DNA of 64,000 nt from Sphingomonas profundi (GTDB lineage Bacteria > Pseudomonadota > Alphaproteobacteria > Sphingomonadales > Sphingomonadaceae): positions 1,054,001 to 1,118,000 of the forward strand of contig NZ_CP046535.1 of assembly GCF_009739515.1 (NCBI RefSeq). Direction: 5' to 3'. Position numbers and translations under genes: made by a program. Shown piece by piece: positions 7,398 through 16,317 of this stretch (positions are counted from its first letter, which is position 1; each line of letters starts with the position of its first letter). The notes below the pieces were generated by a model. That model ran no database searches and was not told the origin of the DNA. It worked only from the letters and a program-made list of their open reading frames with translations.

Positions 7398-10300
7398 CTA
7401 GGTCAGGATCTTCGCCAGGCCTTTCGACAGTTGCAGCGCGCCGTTCAGCCGCGCCTTCGCGTCCGGCCAGGGGCGGGTGATGACGAGCTTGCTGTCCGGA
7501 CGCAGCTTCGCCGTCTCCTTCAGGCGCTGCACATAAGCGAGCAGGCCCGGCAGATCGGGGAAGCGATCGTCGCGGAAGGTGACGAGCGCGCCGCGCGGGC
7601 CGACGTCCAGCTTGGCGATGCAGGCCTTGCGGCAGTTCATCTTGATCTGGATCACGCCGAGCAGATTCTCGGTTGCGTCGGGCAGCTTGCCGAAGCGGTC
7701 GATCAGCTCGGCGGCGAACGCCTCCACCCCTTGCGCGTCCTCGATCTCGTTCATGCGGCGGTAGAGGCCCATGCGCAGGTCGAGGTCCGGCACATACTCC
7801 TCCGGGATCAGGATCGGCGCGTCGACGTTGATCTGCGGCGAGAATTCGCGGCTGCTGGTGGCCGCCTCCTCGCGCAGGCCGCCGGCCTTGGCGTCCAGGA
7901 TCGCCTCCTCCAGCATCGACTGGTAGAGTTCGAACCCCACCTCCTTGATGTGGCCGGACTGCTCGTCCCCCAGCAGGTTGCCGGCGCCGCGAATGTCCAG
8001 ATCGTGGCTGGCCAGCTGGAAGCCCGCGCCCAGCGTGTCGAGGTCGGAAAGGACGTGCAGCCGCTTCATCGCCGCCTCGGTGATCGTGCGCGTCGCCGGC
8101 GTGGTCATGTAGGCGTAGGCGCGCGTCTTCGATCGGCCGACGCGCCCGCGCAGCTGATAGAGCTGGGCCAGGCCGAAGCGATCGGCACGGTGGACGATCA
8201 GCGTGTTGGCGGAAGGGATGTCCAGCCCGCTCTCGACGATGGTGGTGGAGAGCAGCACCTCGAACTGCTTGTCGTAGAAGGCGCTCATCCGCTCCTCCAC
8301 CTCGGTGGGGGACATCTGGCCGTGCGCCACCACGTAGCGCACCTCCGGCACCTCCTTGCGGAGAAACTCCTCGATGTCCGGCAGATCCTTGATGCGCGGC
8401 GCCACGAAGAAGCTCTGCCCGCCGCGATAATGCTCGCGCAGCAGCGCCTCGCGCAGCACCACCGGATCCCACGGCATCACGTAGGTGCGCACCGCCAGCC
8501 GATCGACCGGCGGCGTCTGGATCACCGACAGCTCGCGCAGGCCGGACATCGCCATCTGCAGGGTGCGGGGGATCGGCGTCGCCGTCAGCGTCAGCATGTG
8601 GACGTTGGTCTTCAGCGCCTTCAGCCGCTCCTTGTGGGTCACGCCGAAGCGCTGCTCCTCGTCGACGATGACGAGGCCGAGGCGCTTGAACGCGATGCCC
8701 TTGGCGAGGATCGCGTGGGTGCCGATCACGATGTCCATCGTGCCGTCGGCCAGCGCATCCTTGGTCTTGCGCGCCTCAGCCGCAGGCACGAGGCGGGAGA
8801 GGCGGCCGACGTTCAGCGGAAAGCCCTGGAACCGCTCGACGAACTGGCGATGATGCTGGCGCGCCAGCAGCGTGGTGGGCACGACGACCGCCACCTGCAT
8901 GCCCGCCATCGCCGCGACGAAGGCGGCGCGTAGAGCGACCTCCGTCTTGCCGAAGCCCACGTCGCCGCAGACGAGGCGATCCATCGGCGTGCCCTTGGCG
9001 AGATCCTCCAGCACGTCGCCGATCGCGCGGTCCTGATCCTCCGTCTCGGTATAGGGGAAGCGATCGACGAAGGCGGGGTAGCCGCCCGCATCCGGCTCGG
9101 CGAGATCGGCGGGGCGCAGCGCGCGCTCGGCGGCGGTCTTGATGAGTTCGCCCGCGATCTCGCGGATGCGCTCCTTCATCCGCGCCTTGCGCGCCTGCCA
9201 GGCGACGCCGCCCAGCCTGTCCAGCTGCACGCCCTCGCTCTCGCTGCCGTAGCGCGAGAGGATGTCGATATTCTCGACCGGCACGTAGAGCTTGTCGCCG
9301 CCGGCGTAGCTGAGCGCGACGCAGTCGTGCGGCGCGGTGCCGACCGGGATGGAGGTGAGCCCCTCGTAGCGGCCGATGCCGTGATCGGCATGCACCACGA
9401 AATCGCCGGGCGAGAGGGTGGCGAGCTCGGCGAGGAAGGCGTCGGCCGATTTCTTGCGTTTCGCGCGGCGGACCAGCCGGTCGCCGAGCATGTCCTGCTC
9501 GGTGAGGACGGCGACGTCGGGCGCGGTGAAACCGTGATCGAGCGGCACGACGACGAGGGCGACCTGCATCGATCCTCCCCGGGACGGGGAGGGGGACCGC
9601 TCGCGAAGCGGGTGGTGGAGGGTGAGCCCGGCTGGATGCGGCGCTCGCGGAGAGCCCCCTCCACCAGCCTTCGGCTGGTCCCCCTCCCCGTGTCGGGGAG
9701 GATCCGAGAAGGCGCCCAGCGCCTGCTGCCAGTCGTCCACCAGCGCGGTGTGTTCCAGCCCGTGATCCGTCAGCAGCCCCTGCAACCGATCGCGCGCGCC
9801 GCCCGAGTAGCTGGCGAGCACCACCTTGCGCTTCTGCCGGCGCAGCGCGGCGACATGGTCCGCCACCGCCTCGTAGACGTTGACCCCCTGCGTCCGCTCC
9901 GGCGCGAAATCGCGCGGGCCGTCCACGCCGAAGTCGATCACGCCGGCGCTGTCCGGCTCGTGGAAGCCGGTGGCCAGGTGGATCGGCCGATCGGCGATGG
10001 CGGCGGCCCACTCGCCCGGCTTCAGGTACAGCGCCTCGGCGGCGACCGGCCGGTAGCTGCCGGGATCGGACGACTGCGCGCGCACGCGGTTGCCATGATA
10101 GTCGGCGATCGCCTCGAACCGGCCCTCGGCCGATCCCTCGGCGCCGGCGTCGCGCACGATCACGTCGTCGCCGGCCAGGTGATCGAACAGGGTGGCCAGC
10201 CGCTCCTCGAAGAAGGGCAGCCAATGCTCCATGCCGGCCAGCCGCCGGCCCTCGCTGATGGCCTGGTACAGCGGATCGCCGGTGGCGGTGGCGCCGAACG

Positions 10301-11009
10301 CCTCGCGATAGGCGGCGCGGAAGCGCTTGACGCTGTTCTCGTCGAGCAGCACCTCCGATGCCGGCAGCAGGGTGAATCCGTCTATCCGGTCGATCGTGCG
10401 CTGGTCGGCGGGGTCGAAGCGGCGGACGCTCTCGATCTCGTCGCCGAAGAAGTCGAGCCGCAGGGCATGATCCTGGCCCGCCGGGAACAGATCGACCAGG
10501 CCGCCGCGAATGGCATATTCGCCGGCATCGGCCACCGTATCGGTGCGCATATAGCCGTTCGCCTGGAGCAGCTGGCCGAGCGAATCGCGGTCGATCCGCT
10601 CGCCGGGCGCGAGGCGGGCGACCAGCTGGCGGATGCGGAACGGCGTCAGCGTGCGCTGGGTGACGGCGTTCACCGTCGTCAGCAGGAGTTGCGGCCGATC
10701 GCGCTTGCGCTGGAGGGCGTGGAGCGTCGCCAGCCGCGCGGACGTGGCGCGCAGGGAGGGCGAGGCGCGATCGTAGGGCAAGCAGTCCCACGCCGGATAT
10801 TGCAGCACCTCCAGCTCCGGCGCGAAGTAGCCGGCGGCATCGGCGATCCCGCGCATCGCCGCCTCGTCGTCCGCGACGAACACGGCGCGCGATCCCCTGG
10901 CCCAGGCGGCGCGGGCGAGATCGGCGAGCAGCCACGGCAGGAACCCGCCCGGCACGCCGGCCAGGGTGAGCGGGGCGGCCGCCTTCAGGATGCGGGCGAG
11001 ATCAGTCAT
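7398..11009 (-). CDS. mfd: Transcription-repair coupling factor Mfd
   Basis: ATP-driven translocase that removes stalled RNA polymerase from damaged template and recruits UvrA. The 1203-residue protein has the N-terminal UvrB-homology region (LQYPAWDCLPYDRASPS near residue 70), the RNA-polymerase interaction domain (FVVHADHGIGRYEGL), the helicase core (Walker A GDVGFGKTEVALRAAF, DEEQRFGV, TATPIPRTLQMAM) and the C-terminal TRCF domain. The ATG at 11009 gives MTDLARIL. The protein is longer than usual because residues about 435-480 are encoded by an inserted palindromic element (9571-9704) that keeps the frame and sits just before the conserved PLDHGF segment. sdhE and recG lie upstream. Confidence 0.97.
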   Translation of the reverse strand: MTDLARILKAAAPLTLAGVPGGFLPWLLADLARAAWARGSRAVFVADDEAAMRGIADAAGYFAPELEVLQYPAWDCLPYDRASPSLRATSARLATLHALQRKRDRPQLLLTTVNAVTQRTLTPFRIRQLVARLAPGERIDRDSLGQLLQANGYMRTDTVADAGEYAIRGGLVDLFPAGQDHALRLDFFGDEIESVRRFDPADQRTIDRIDGFTLLPASEVLLDENSVKRFRAAYREAFGATATGDPLYQAISEGRRLAGMEHWLPFFEERLATLFDHLAGDDVIVRDAGAEGSAEGRFEAIADYHGNRVRAQSSDPGSYRPVAAEALYLKPGEWAAAIADRPIHLATGFHEPDSAGVIDFGVDGPRDFAPERTQGVNVYEAVADHVAALRRQKRKVVLASYSGGARDRLQGLLTDHGLEHTALVDDWQQALGAFSDPPRHGEGDQPKAGGGGSPRAPHPAGLTLHHPLRERSPSPSRGGSMQVALVVVPLDHGFTAPDVAVLTEQDMLGDRLVRRAKRKKSADAFLAELATLSPGDFVVHADHGIGRYEGLTSIPVGTAPHDCVALSYAGGDKLYVPVENIDILSRYGSESEGVQLDRLGGVAWQARKARMKERIREIAGELIKTAAERALRPADLAEPDAGGYPAFVDRFPYTETEDQDRAIGDVLEDLAKGTPMDRLVCGDVGFGKTEVALRAAFVAAMAGMQVAVVVPTTLLARQHHRQFVERFQGFPLNVGRLSRLVPAAEARKTKDALADGTMDIVIGTHAILAKGIAFKRLGLVIVDEEQRFGVTHKERLKALKTNVHMLTLTATPIPRTLQMAMSGLRELSVIQTPPVDRLAVRTYVMPWDPVVLREALLREHYRGGQSFFVAPRIKDLPDIEEFLRKEVPEVRYVVAHGQMSPTEVEERMSAFYDKQFEVLLSTTIVESGLDIPSANTLIVHRADRFGLAQLYQLRGRVGRSKTRAYAYMTTPATRTITEAAMKRLHVLSDLDTLGAGFQLASHDLDIRGAGNLLGDEQSGHIKEVGFELYQSMLEEAILDAKAGGLREEAATSSREFSPQINVDAPILIPEEYVPDLDLRMGLYRRMNEIEDAQGVEAFAAELIDRFGKLPDATENLLGVIQIKMNCRKACIAKLDVGPRGALVTFRDDRFPDLPGLLAYVQRLKETAKLRPDSKLVITRPWPDAKARLNGALQLSKGLAKILT
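9571..9704. repeat. Family B palindromic element inside mfd
   Basis: A 134-bp inverted-repeat element. Each end is itself a hairpin of the form CCTCCCCGnnnCGGGGAGG, and long arms (..GGGACC..GGTGGAGGG / CCCTCCACC..GGTCCC..) pair across the element. Terminal bases are GATCCTCCCC and GGGGAGGATC. It is read through in the mfd frame without a stop and encodes a Gly/Pro/Ser/His-rich insert. Confidence 0.88.
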
Positions 11010-11101
11010 CGCGGCGATCTTCCGCGCCGGCATGGGACGGGGACAATCCGCAGGATGAGGGCGGGGCGTGGCGCCACGCGCCGACCATGCGCCCAGCCGC
11101 G

Positions 11102-11149
11102 CTCCCCCACCGACGGCTGCGCCGGCCCCCTCCCCGTGCCGGGGAGGAC
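11102..11149. repeat. Family B palindromic element, half copy
   Basis: Contains CCCCCTCCCCGTGCCGGGGAGGA, the right-hand module of the elements in mfd and metH, in the spacer between mfd and sdhE. No left half is seen. Confidence 0.75.
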
Positions 11150-11164
11150 CTTCGGACGCTGGCC

Positions 11165-11431
11165 TCATCGCGGGATCGTCACGAAGTCGAGCCGGCGCAG
11201 CCGCTCCATCATCGGCCCGCGCCACCGTTCCGGCACCGGGATCGTGCCGATCGCCCAGCCCATGATGTCGACGTCCTGCTCCTCGATCAGCGCCTCGAAC
11301 CAGGCGAGCTGGGCCTCGTCCCAATCGGGCGAGAGCGTGTCGAAATAGCCGCCGATCATGAAGTCGGCCTCCTTGGTGCCGCGATGCCAGGCGCGGAACT
11401 TCAGGCGTTTGAGGCGGGTGGCGCGATCCAT
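11165..11431 (-). CDS. sdhE: FAD assembly factor SdhE
   Basis: Small cytoplasmic factor that promotes covalent attachment of FAD to the succinate dehydrogenase flavoprotein. The 88-residue protein has the family length and the RGxxE motif (RGTKEADFMIGGY, residues about 17-29), plus the DWDEAQLAWFEALIEEQDVDIMGW helix pattern. No sdh genes are in the window. It lies between mfd and the divergent recG, a common neighbourhood for it in alphaproteobacteria. Confidence 0.94.
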   Translation of the reverse strand: MDRATRLKRLKFRAWHRGTKEADFMIGGYFDTLSPDWDEAQLAWFEALIEEQDVDIMGWAIGTIPVPERWRGPMMERLRRLDFVTIPR

Positions 11432-11508
11432 CTTCGTCCTGACTGCAATGCGGCGCGGCCGGCGGACGCTGGCGGCGACCGTCGGCTGGGGTATATGCCC
11501 ACCTAGCC

Positions 11509-13590
11509 ATGCGCCCCGACATTCTCAATCCGCTGTTCGCCGAGGTGGAGGCGCTTAAGGGCGTCGGCCCGGCGCTGGCGAAACCGCTGGCCAGGCTGGG
11601 GCTGGCGCGCGCGATCGACGTGCTGTTCCACCTGCCGACCGGCTGGATCGACCGCAAGGCGGTGGACGTGCTCGACATGGCCGACGCCGGCCGCATCGTG
11701 ACCGTGCGGGTGACGCCGGTGGACTATCGTTCCGCCATCGGCCGCGGGCCGTTCCGCGTGCGGGCGACGGACGGAGCCGGCAATTATCTGAGCGTCAATT
11801 TCTTCGGCGGCAAGCCCGGCTGGGGCCGCAAGCTGCTGCCGCTGGGCGAGGCGCGGATCGTCTCCGGCAAGCTCGACCTCTATGGGCAGGACTTGCAGAT
11901 GGTCCACCCGGACCATGTGCTCGATCCCGCCGAGCCGATCGACCTGCCCGCGCGCGAGGCGGTGTATGCGCTGTCGGACGGCCTGAGCAACCGGCGCATG
12001 GCGCAGCTGGCGGAGCAGGCGGTCGGCCGCGCGCCCGATCCGCCCGAGTGGATCGAGCCCAGCCTGAAGGCGGCGCGCGGGTGGCCCGGCTGGCGCGACG
12101 CGATCGGCCGCATCCACGCCGATCCGGCGGACGCGCCGGCGCGAGAACGGCTGGCCTATGACGAGATCTTCGCCAACCAGCTGGCGCTGATGCTGGTGCG
12201 CGCCTCCACCCGCCGCCGGCGCGGGCTGCCGCTGAGCGGCGACGGGCGGCTGCGCGCCGGCCTGCGCCTGCCCTATGCGCCGACGGGCGCGCAGGCGCGT
12301 GCCATCGCCGAGATCGAGGGCGACATGCAGCAGGCGACGCCGATGCTGCGGCTGCTGCAGGGCGATGTCGGATCGGGCAAGACGCTGGTCGCGCTGATGG
12401 CGCTGCTGGCGGCGGTGGAGGCGGGCGCGCAGGCGGCGCTGCTGGCCCCGACCGAGATCCTGGCCCGCCAGCATTTCGACACCCTCTCGCGCCAGCTCGC
12501 CGGGCTGCCGGTCTCGGTGGCGGTGCTGACCGGGCGGGACAAGGGGCGAACACGCGAATCGACGCTGATGGGGCTGGCGGACGGATCGATCGACATATTG
12601 ATCGGCACCCACGCGATCTTCCAGGAAGCGGTCGCCTATCGCCGGCTGGGGCTGGCGGTGGTGGACGAGCAGCACAAGTTCGGCGTCGCCCAGCGCATGA
12701 TGCTGGCGCAGAAGGCCGCCATGCCGCCGCACCTGCTGGTGATGACGGCGACGCCGATCCCCCGCACCCTCACCCTCAGCCACTATGGCGAGATGGACGT
12801 CAGCCGGCTGGACGAGATGCCGCCCGGTCGGCAGCCGATCGAGACCAAGGTGATGTCGGTGGATCGGCTGGACGAGGTGATCGGCGGGCTCGCCCGCCAC
12901 GTCGCCGGCGGCGGCCAGGCCTATTGGGTGTGCCCGCTGGTGGAGGAGAGCGAGGCGAGCGACCTGACCGCCGCAGAGGCGCGGGCCGCCGCGCTGGCGG
13001 AACGGTTCGGCGCGAAGGTGGGGCTGGTCCACGGGCGGATGAAGGGGCCGGAGAAGGATGCGGTGATGGCCGCCTTCCAGCGCGCCGACGTCGCCGTGCT
13101 GGTGGCGACGACGGTGATCGAGGTGGGGGTGGACGTGCCCAACGCCACCCTGATCGTGATCGAGGGGGCGGACCGCTTCGGCCTGGCCCAGCTGCACCAG
13201 CTGCGCGGCCGGGTGGGGCGGGGAGAGGGCCGATCGGTGTGCCTGCTGCTGTGGAACGGCACGGGCGGCGAAGCGGGCCGAACCCTCTCCGAAACCGCGA
13301 AACAAAGGCTGCTGACGATGCGCCGGTCGACCGACGGCTTCCTCATCGCCGAGGAGGATCTGCGGCTGCGCGGGGCGGGCGAGATACTGGGCACCCGCCA
13401 GTCCGGCGAGGCGGCGTTCCGCCTGGCGACCCCCGAGCAGATGGCCGCGCTGATCGAGACGGCGACCGACGACGCGCGCCTGCTGGTCGACCGCGACGGC
13501 GGGCTGGAGGGGCCGCGCGGGCAGGCGGCGCGGATCGCCCTCTATCTGTTCGAGCGGGATGCGGCGGTGGCGCTGCTGCGCGGCGGTTGA
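11509..13590 (+). CDS. recG: ATP-dependent DNA helicase RecG
   Basis: Branch-migrating helicase that remodels stalled replication forks and Holliday junctions. The 693-residue protein has an N-terminal wedge/OB region (LKGVGPALAKPLARLGL near residue 17, FHLPTGWIDRK), Walker A LLQGDVGSGKT (about 283-292), DEQHKFGVAQR (DEQH box), TATPIPRTLTLS and the QLRGRVGRG motif VI. The ATG at 11509 follows a 77-bp divergent spacer shared with sdhE. The length is typical for the family. Confidence 0.97.
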   Translation: MRPDILNPLFAEVEALKGVGPALAKPLARLGLARAIDVLFHLPTGWIDRKAVDVLDMADAGRIVTVRVTPVDYRSAIGRGPFRVRATDGAGNYLSVNFFGGKPGWGRKLLPLGEARIVSGKLDLYGQDLQMVHPDHVLDPAEPIDLPAREAVYALSDGLSNRRMAQLAEQAVGRAPDPPEWIEPSLKAARGWPGWRDAIGRIHADPADAPARERLAYDEIFANQLALMLVRASTRRRRGLPLSGDGRLRAGLRLPYAPTGAQARAIAEIEGDMQQATPMLRLLQGDVGSGKTLVALMALLAAVEAGAQAALLAPTEILARQHFDTLSRQLAGLPVSVAVLTGRDKGRTRESTLMGLADGSIDILIGTHAIFQEAVAYRRLGLAVVDEQHKFGVAQRMMLAQKAAMPPHLLVMTATPIPRTLTLSHYGEMDVSRLDEMPPGRQPIETKVMSVDRLDEVIGGLARHVAGGGQAYWVCPLVEESEASDLTAAEARAAALAERFGAKVGLVHGRMKGPEKDAVMAAFQRADVAVLVATTVIEVGVDVPNATLIVIEGADRFGLAQLHQLRGRVGRGEGRSVCLLLWNGTGGEAGRTLSETAKQRLLTMRRSTDGFLIAEEDLRLRGAGEILGTRQSGEAAFRLATPEQMAALIETATDDARLLVDRDGGLEGPRGQAARIALYLFERDAAVALLRGG

Positions 13591-13712
13591 TTCGGGGACG
13601 GCACAATTTCGCCCGCAAGGGGTTGAACCGGGCAGCGTCGCCCAGGCGGCGCCCTGATAGATTTGTCGCACGCCCTCCCATCGGGGTGCCGCGGCCAAGC
13701 GGAGAGAAGAAT

Positions 13713-14057
13713 ATGAAAGCCCTTCTGATCGCCACGAGCCTGTTGTTCGGAACCGCCGCGATAGCGCAGGACATGGGCGGCCAGATGCCGCCCGCCAACC
13801 AGCCCTCGCAGGGGCCGAACGCCGCGTCGCCGGCGCCGGACACGACGATGCCGGCCACCACGGACGCGCCGATGGCGGCGCCGGCCGATCCTGCCGCCGC
13901 CGCGCCGGATGCGGGCGCGCCCGCGCCGGCCGCCGATGCGCCGATGGCCGCGCCCGCCCCGGCAGCGGCCCCCGCGCCGATGGCGAGCGATCCCTCCAGC
14001 TATCCGCCCTGCACGCGCACGCTGAAGGACAAGTGCACCAATCGCGGCCGCAAGTAA
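13713..14057 (+). CDS. Secreted Pro/Ala-rich protein, unknown function
   Basis: A 114-residue protein with a clear signal peptide (MKALLIATSLLFGTAAIA, cut after AIA). A long low-complexity stretch of Pro, Ala, Asp and Met follows (about residues 30-95), then a short C-terminus with two cysteines (PPCTRTLKDKC). A GGAGAG ribosome-binding site at 13701-13706 supports the ATG at 13713. Such Ala/Pro linkers with a small Cys-containing tail are common in periplasmic proteins of sphingomonads, but I recognise no domain. Confidence 0.75.
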   Translation: MKALLIATSLLFGTAAIAQDMGGQMPPANQPSQGPNAASPAPDTTMPATTDAPMAAPADPAAAAPDAGAPAPAADAPMAAPAPAAAPAPMASDPSSYPPCTRTLKDKCTNRGRK

Positions 14058-14076
14058 GCGGTTCGGGGCGTAGCGG

Positions 14077-14562
14077 TCAGGCGGGCAGCCGCCTCAACCT
14101 GACCACCGCCTGATCGAGTGCCGAGAGAAAACGCGAGCGGTCCGCCTTCGAAAAGGGAGGTGGACCGCCGCTTATCTGATCCATCGCCCGCAAATCCGCC
14201 ATCAGCGCGCGCGTGGCCACGGCATTGCCGATCGACGCGGCGTCGAATTGACGGCCGTTGTTCCCGATCACGGTGGCGCCAACCTTCACGCACCTGTCCG
14301 CCAGCAGGATGTCGGCGGTGACGACGATGCTGCGGTTGCCGGCATGGTCGGCGATCCAGTCGTCGGCGGCATCGAACCCGGCGCCTACCAGCACGCGGGC
14401 GAACAGCGGATCGGGCGGCACGCGGATATAGGTGTTGGTCACGAGGCGTACCGCCAGCGCGTGACGCCGCGCGACCTTGTAGACCTCCTCCTTCACCGGG
14501 CAGGCATCCCCGTCGACGAGGATGTGGATGCCGGTCAGGCCGTCATCCTGCCCCTCTGCCAT
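14077..14562 (-). CDS. YaiI/YqxD family protein (DUF188)
   Basis: A 161-residue PIN-like-fold protein of the UPF0178/DUF188 family. It has the conserved start HILVDGDACPVKEEVYKVARRH, an internal DDWIADHAGNRSIVVTADILLADR block with the acidic residues of the fold, and IGNNGRQFDAASIG. The biochemical role is unproven. The ATG at 14562 overlaps the stop of the DEAD-box helicase by one base (TGATG), so the two are co-translated, hinting at an RNA-related job. Confidence 0.92.
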   Translation of the reverse strand: MAEGQDDGLTGIHILVDGDACPVKEEVYKVARRHALAVRLVTNTYIRVPPDPLFARVLVGAGFDAADDWIADHAGNRSIVVTADILLADRCVKVGATVIGNNGRQFDAASIGNAVATRALMADLRAMDQISGGPPPFSKADRSRFLSALDQAVVRLRRLPA

Positions 14563-16262
14563 CAGCGCGCGCGGCCGTAGGGCCGTGGCGCATATTGCTT
14601 GCGCGGTCCGCCGGTGTGCGGCCGGCCCCCCTCGCTCGGCCGGCGGCGGCCGCCCTGAACCGGCGGCGGCGCATCGCCGGCCGGCTCGATCAGCACGTCG
14701 TCATCGGCACCCGCCGTGCGCCGCAGGGACTCGGCGAAGCGATCGGCCACGGCGCGCGGGATCTGGAACAGCGTCTCGCGATCGCCGATGCGGATCGCGC
14801 CAACGTCGCTCTTGGTGATGTGGCCGCGGCGGCAGAGCAGCGGCAGCAGCCAGCGCGGATCGGCGTTGGCGCTGCGGCCGATGTTCATGCGGAACCACAC
14901 CGTATCCTCGAAGCCCGGGCGCGGGCCGTCGGCGCGAGCCGGCCGCTCGTCCGGTCCGCCGGCGAACATCTCCTCCGGCTCGGGCAGGTTCTGGCGGTGG
15001 GTGCGGACGAAGGCGGCGGCGATCTCCTCGGCGCTGTGCCGCTCCAGCAGCTGGCGGGCGACGGCGAGATCCTCCTCCGCCGCGTCGCCGGGGGCGATCG
15101 TCTCCAGCAGGCGGGTCTGGTCGCGCGCGCGGATATCCTCGGCGGTGGGCGCCGGCACCCAGCTTGCCTTCACATTGGCCGCGCGCAGCATCCCCTCCGC
15201 CCGGCGCCGGCGCGGATAGGGCACGATCAGCACGCAGGTGCCCTTGCGCCCGGCTCGCCCGGTGCGGCCGGAGCGGTGCTGTAGCGTCTCCGGATCGATC
15301 GGCAGCTCGGCATGCACGACCAGGCCGAGATCGGGCAGGTCGATGCCGCGCGCCGCCACGTCCGTCGCCACGCAGACGCGCGCGCGCTTGTCACGCAGCG
15401 CCTGGAGAGCGTGGGTGCGCTCGTTCTGACTGAGCTCGCCCGAGAGCGCGACCGCGGCGAAGCCCCGCTCGACCAGGCTCGCGTGCAGGCGGCGGACATT
15501 CTCCCGCGTGGCGCAGAACACCATCGCGCCGTTCGCCTCGTAGAAGCGCAGGGTGTTGACCACGGCATGCTCGATATCGGCCGGCGCCACGGCGATGGCC
15601 CGGTACTCGATATCGGCGTGCGCCTTGCCGGCGGACATCGTCTCGATCCGCAGCGCGTCCTTCTGATAGGTGCGGGCGAGGATCGCGATCGGCTTGGGCA
15701 GGGTGGCGGAGAACAAGAGCGTGCGGCGATCGGCCGGCGTGACGTCCAGTATCTCCTCGATATCCTCGCGGAAGCCCAGGTCGAGCATCTCGTCCGCCTC
15801 GTCCAGCACCACCACCTTGAGGCCGGAGGTGACGAGGCTGCCGCGTTCCAGATGATCGCGCAGGCGCCCCGGCGTGCCGACAACGATGTGCGCCCCGCTC
15901 TGCAACGCGCGCTGCTCCGCCCGCACGTTCATGCCGCCGACGCACGAGGCGACGCGGCCGCCGGCCGGGCCGTAGAGCCAGGCGAGCTCCCGCTGCACCT
16001 GCATCGCCAGTTCCCGCGTGGGGGCGATGATGAGGGCCAGCGGCTCCCGCGCGAAGCCGAACTTGGGCTGGTCGCCGAGCAGGGTGGAGGCCATGGCGAG
16101 GCCGTAGGCGACGGTCTTGCCGGAGCCGGTTTGGGCCGAGACGAGCAGGTCGCGGCCCTGCGCCTCCGCGACCAGCACGGCCGCCTGCACGTCGGTGGGG
16201 GTATCATAGCCGCGCGCGGCGAGCGCCTCGCCGAGAAAGGCGGGCAGGGTGGAGAATGGCAT
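14562..16262 (-). CDS. DEAD-box RNA helicase with DbpA-type RNA-binding domain
   Basis: ATP-dependent RNA helicase of 566 residues, CsdA/DeaD-like, probably used in ribosome assembly or mRNA turnover. Motifs: Q-motif region near residue 20, Walker A AQTGSGKT (43-50), PTREL (81-85), DEAD (154-157), SAT, and HRSGRTGRAGRKG (motif VI). After the helicase core a domain matching the DbpA RNA-binding fold is visible (WFRMNIGRSANADPRWLLPLLC), followed by an Arg/Gly/Pro-rich basic tail. It is the first gene of a pair with the YaiI-like gene. Confidence 0.94.
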   Translation of the reverse strand: MPFSTLPAFLGEALAARGYDTPTDVQAAVLVAEAQGRDLLVSAQTGSGKTVAYGLAMASTLLGDQPKFGFAREPLALIIAPTRELAMQVQRELAWLYGPAGGRVASCVGGMNVRAEQRALQSGAHIVVGTPGRLRDHLERGSLVTSGLKVVVLDEADEMLDLGFREDIEEILDVTPADRRTLLFSATLPKPIAILARTYQKDALRIETMSAGKAHADIEYRAIAVAPADIEHAVVNTLRFYEANGAMVFCATRENVRRLHASLVERGFAAVALSGELSQNERTHALQALRDKRARVCVATDVAARGIDLPDLGLVVHAELPIDPETLQHRSGRTGRAGRKGTCVLIVPYPRRRRAEGMLRAANVKASWVPAPTAEDIRARDQTRLLETIAPGDAAEEDLAVARQLLERHSAEEIAAAFVRTHRQNLPEPEEMFAGGPDERPARADGPRPGFEDTVWFRMNIGRSANADPRWLLPLLCRRGHITKSDVGAIRIGDRETLFQIPRAVADRFAESLRRTAGADDDVLIEPAGDAPPPVQGGRRRPSEGGRPHTGGPRKQYAPRPYGRAR

Positions 16263-16317
16263 TCATATTCCAGTGCGACGGGGGAGCGGCCACGGTGCGG
16301 CACGCGAGTTGCCACCG

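Noticed and set aside
8776..10935. 719-codon minus-strand frame inside mfd
   Set aside because: Out of frame with clear Mfd motifs, Arg-rich, no conserved pattern.
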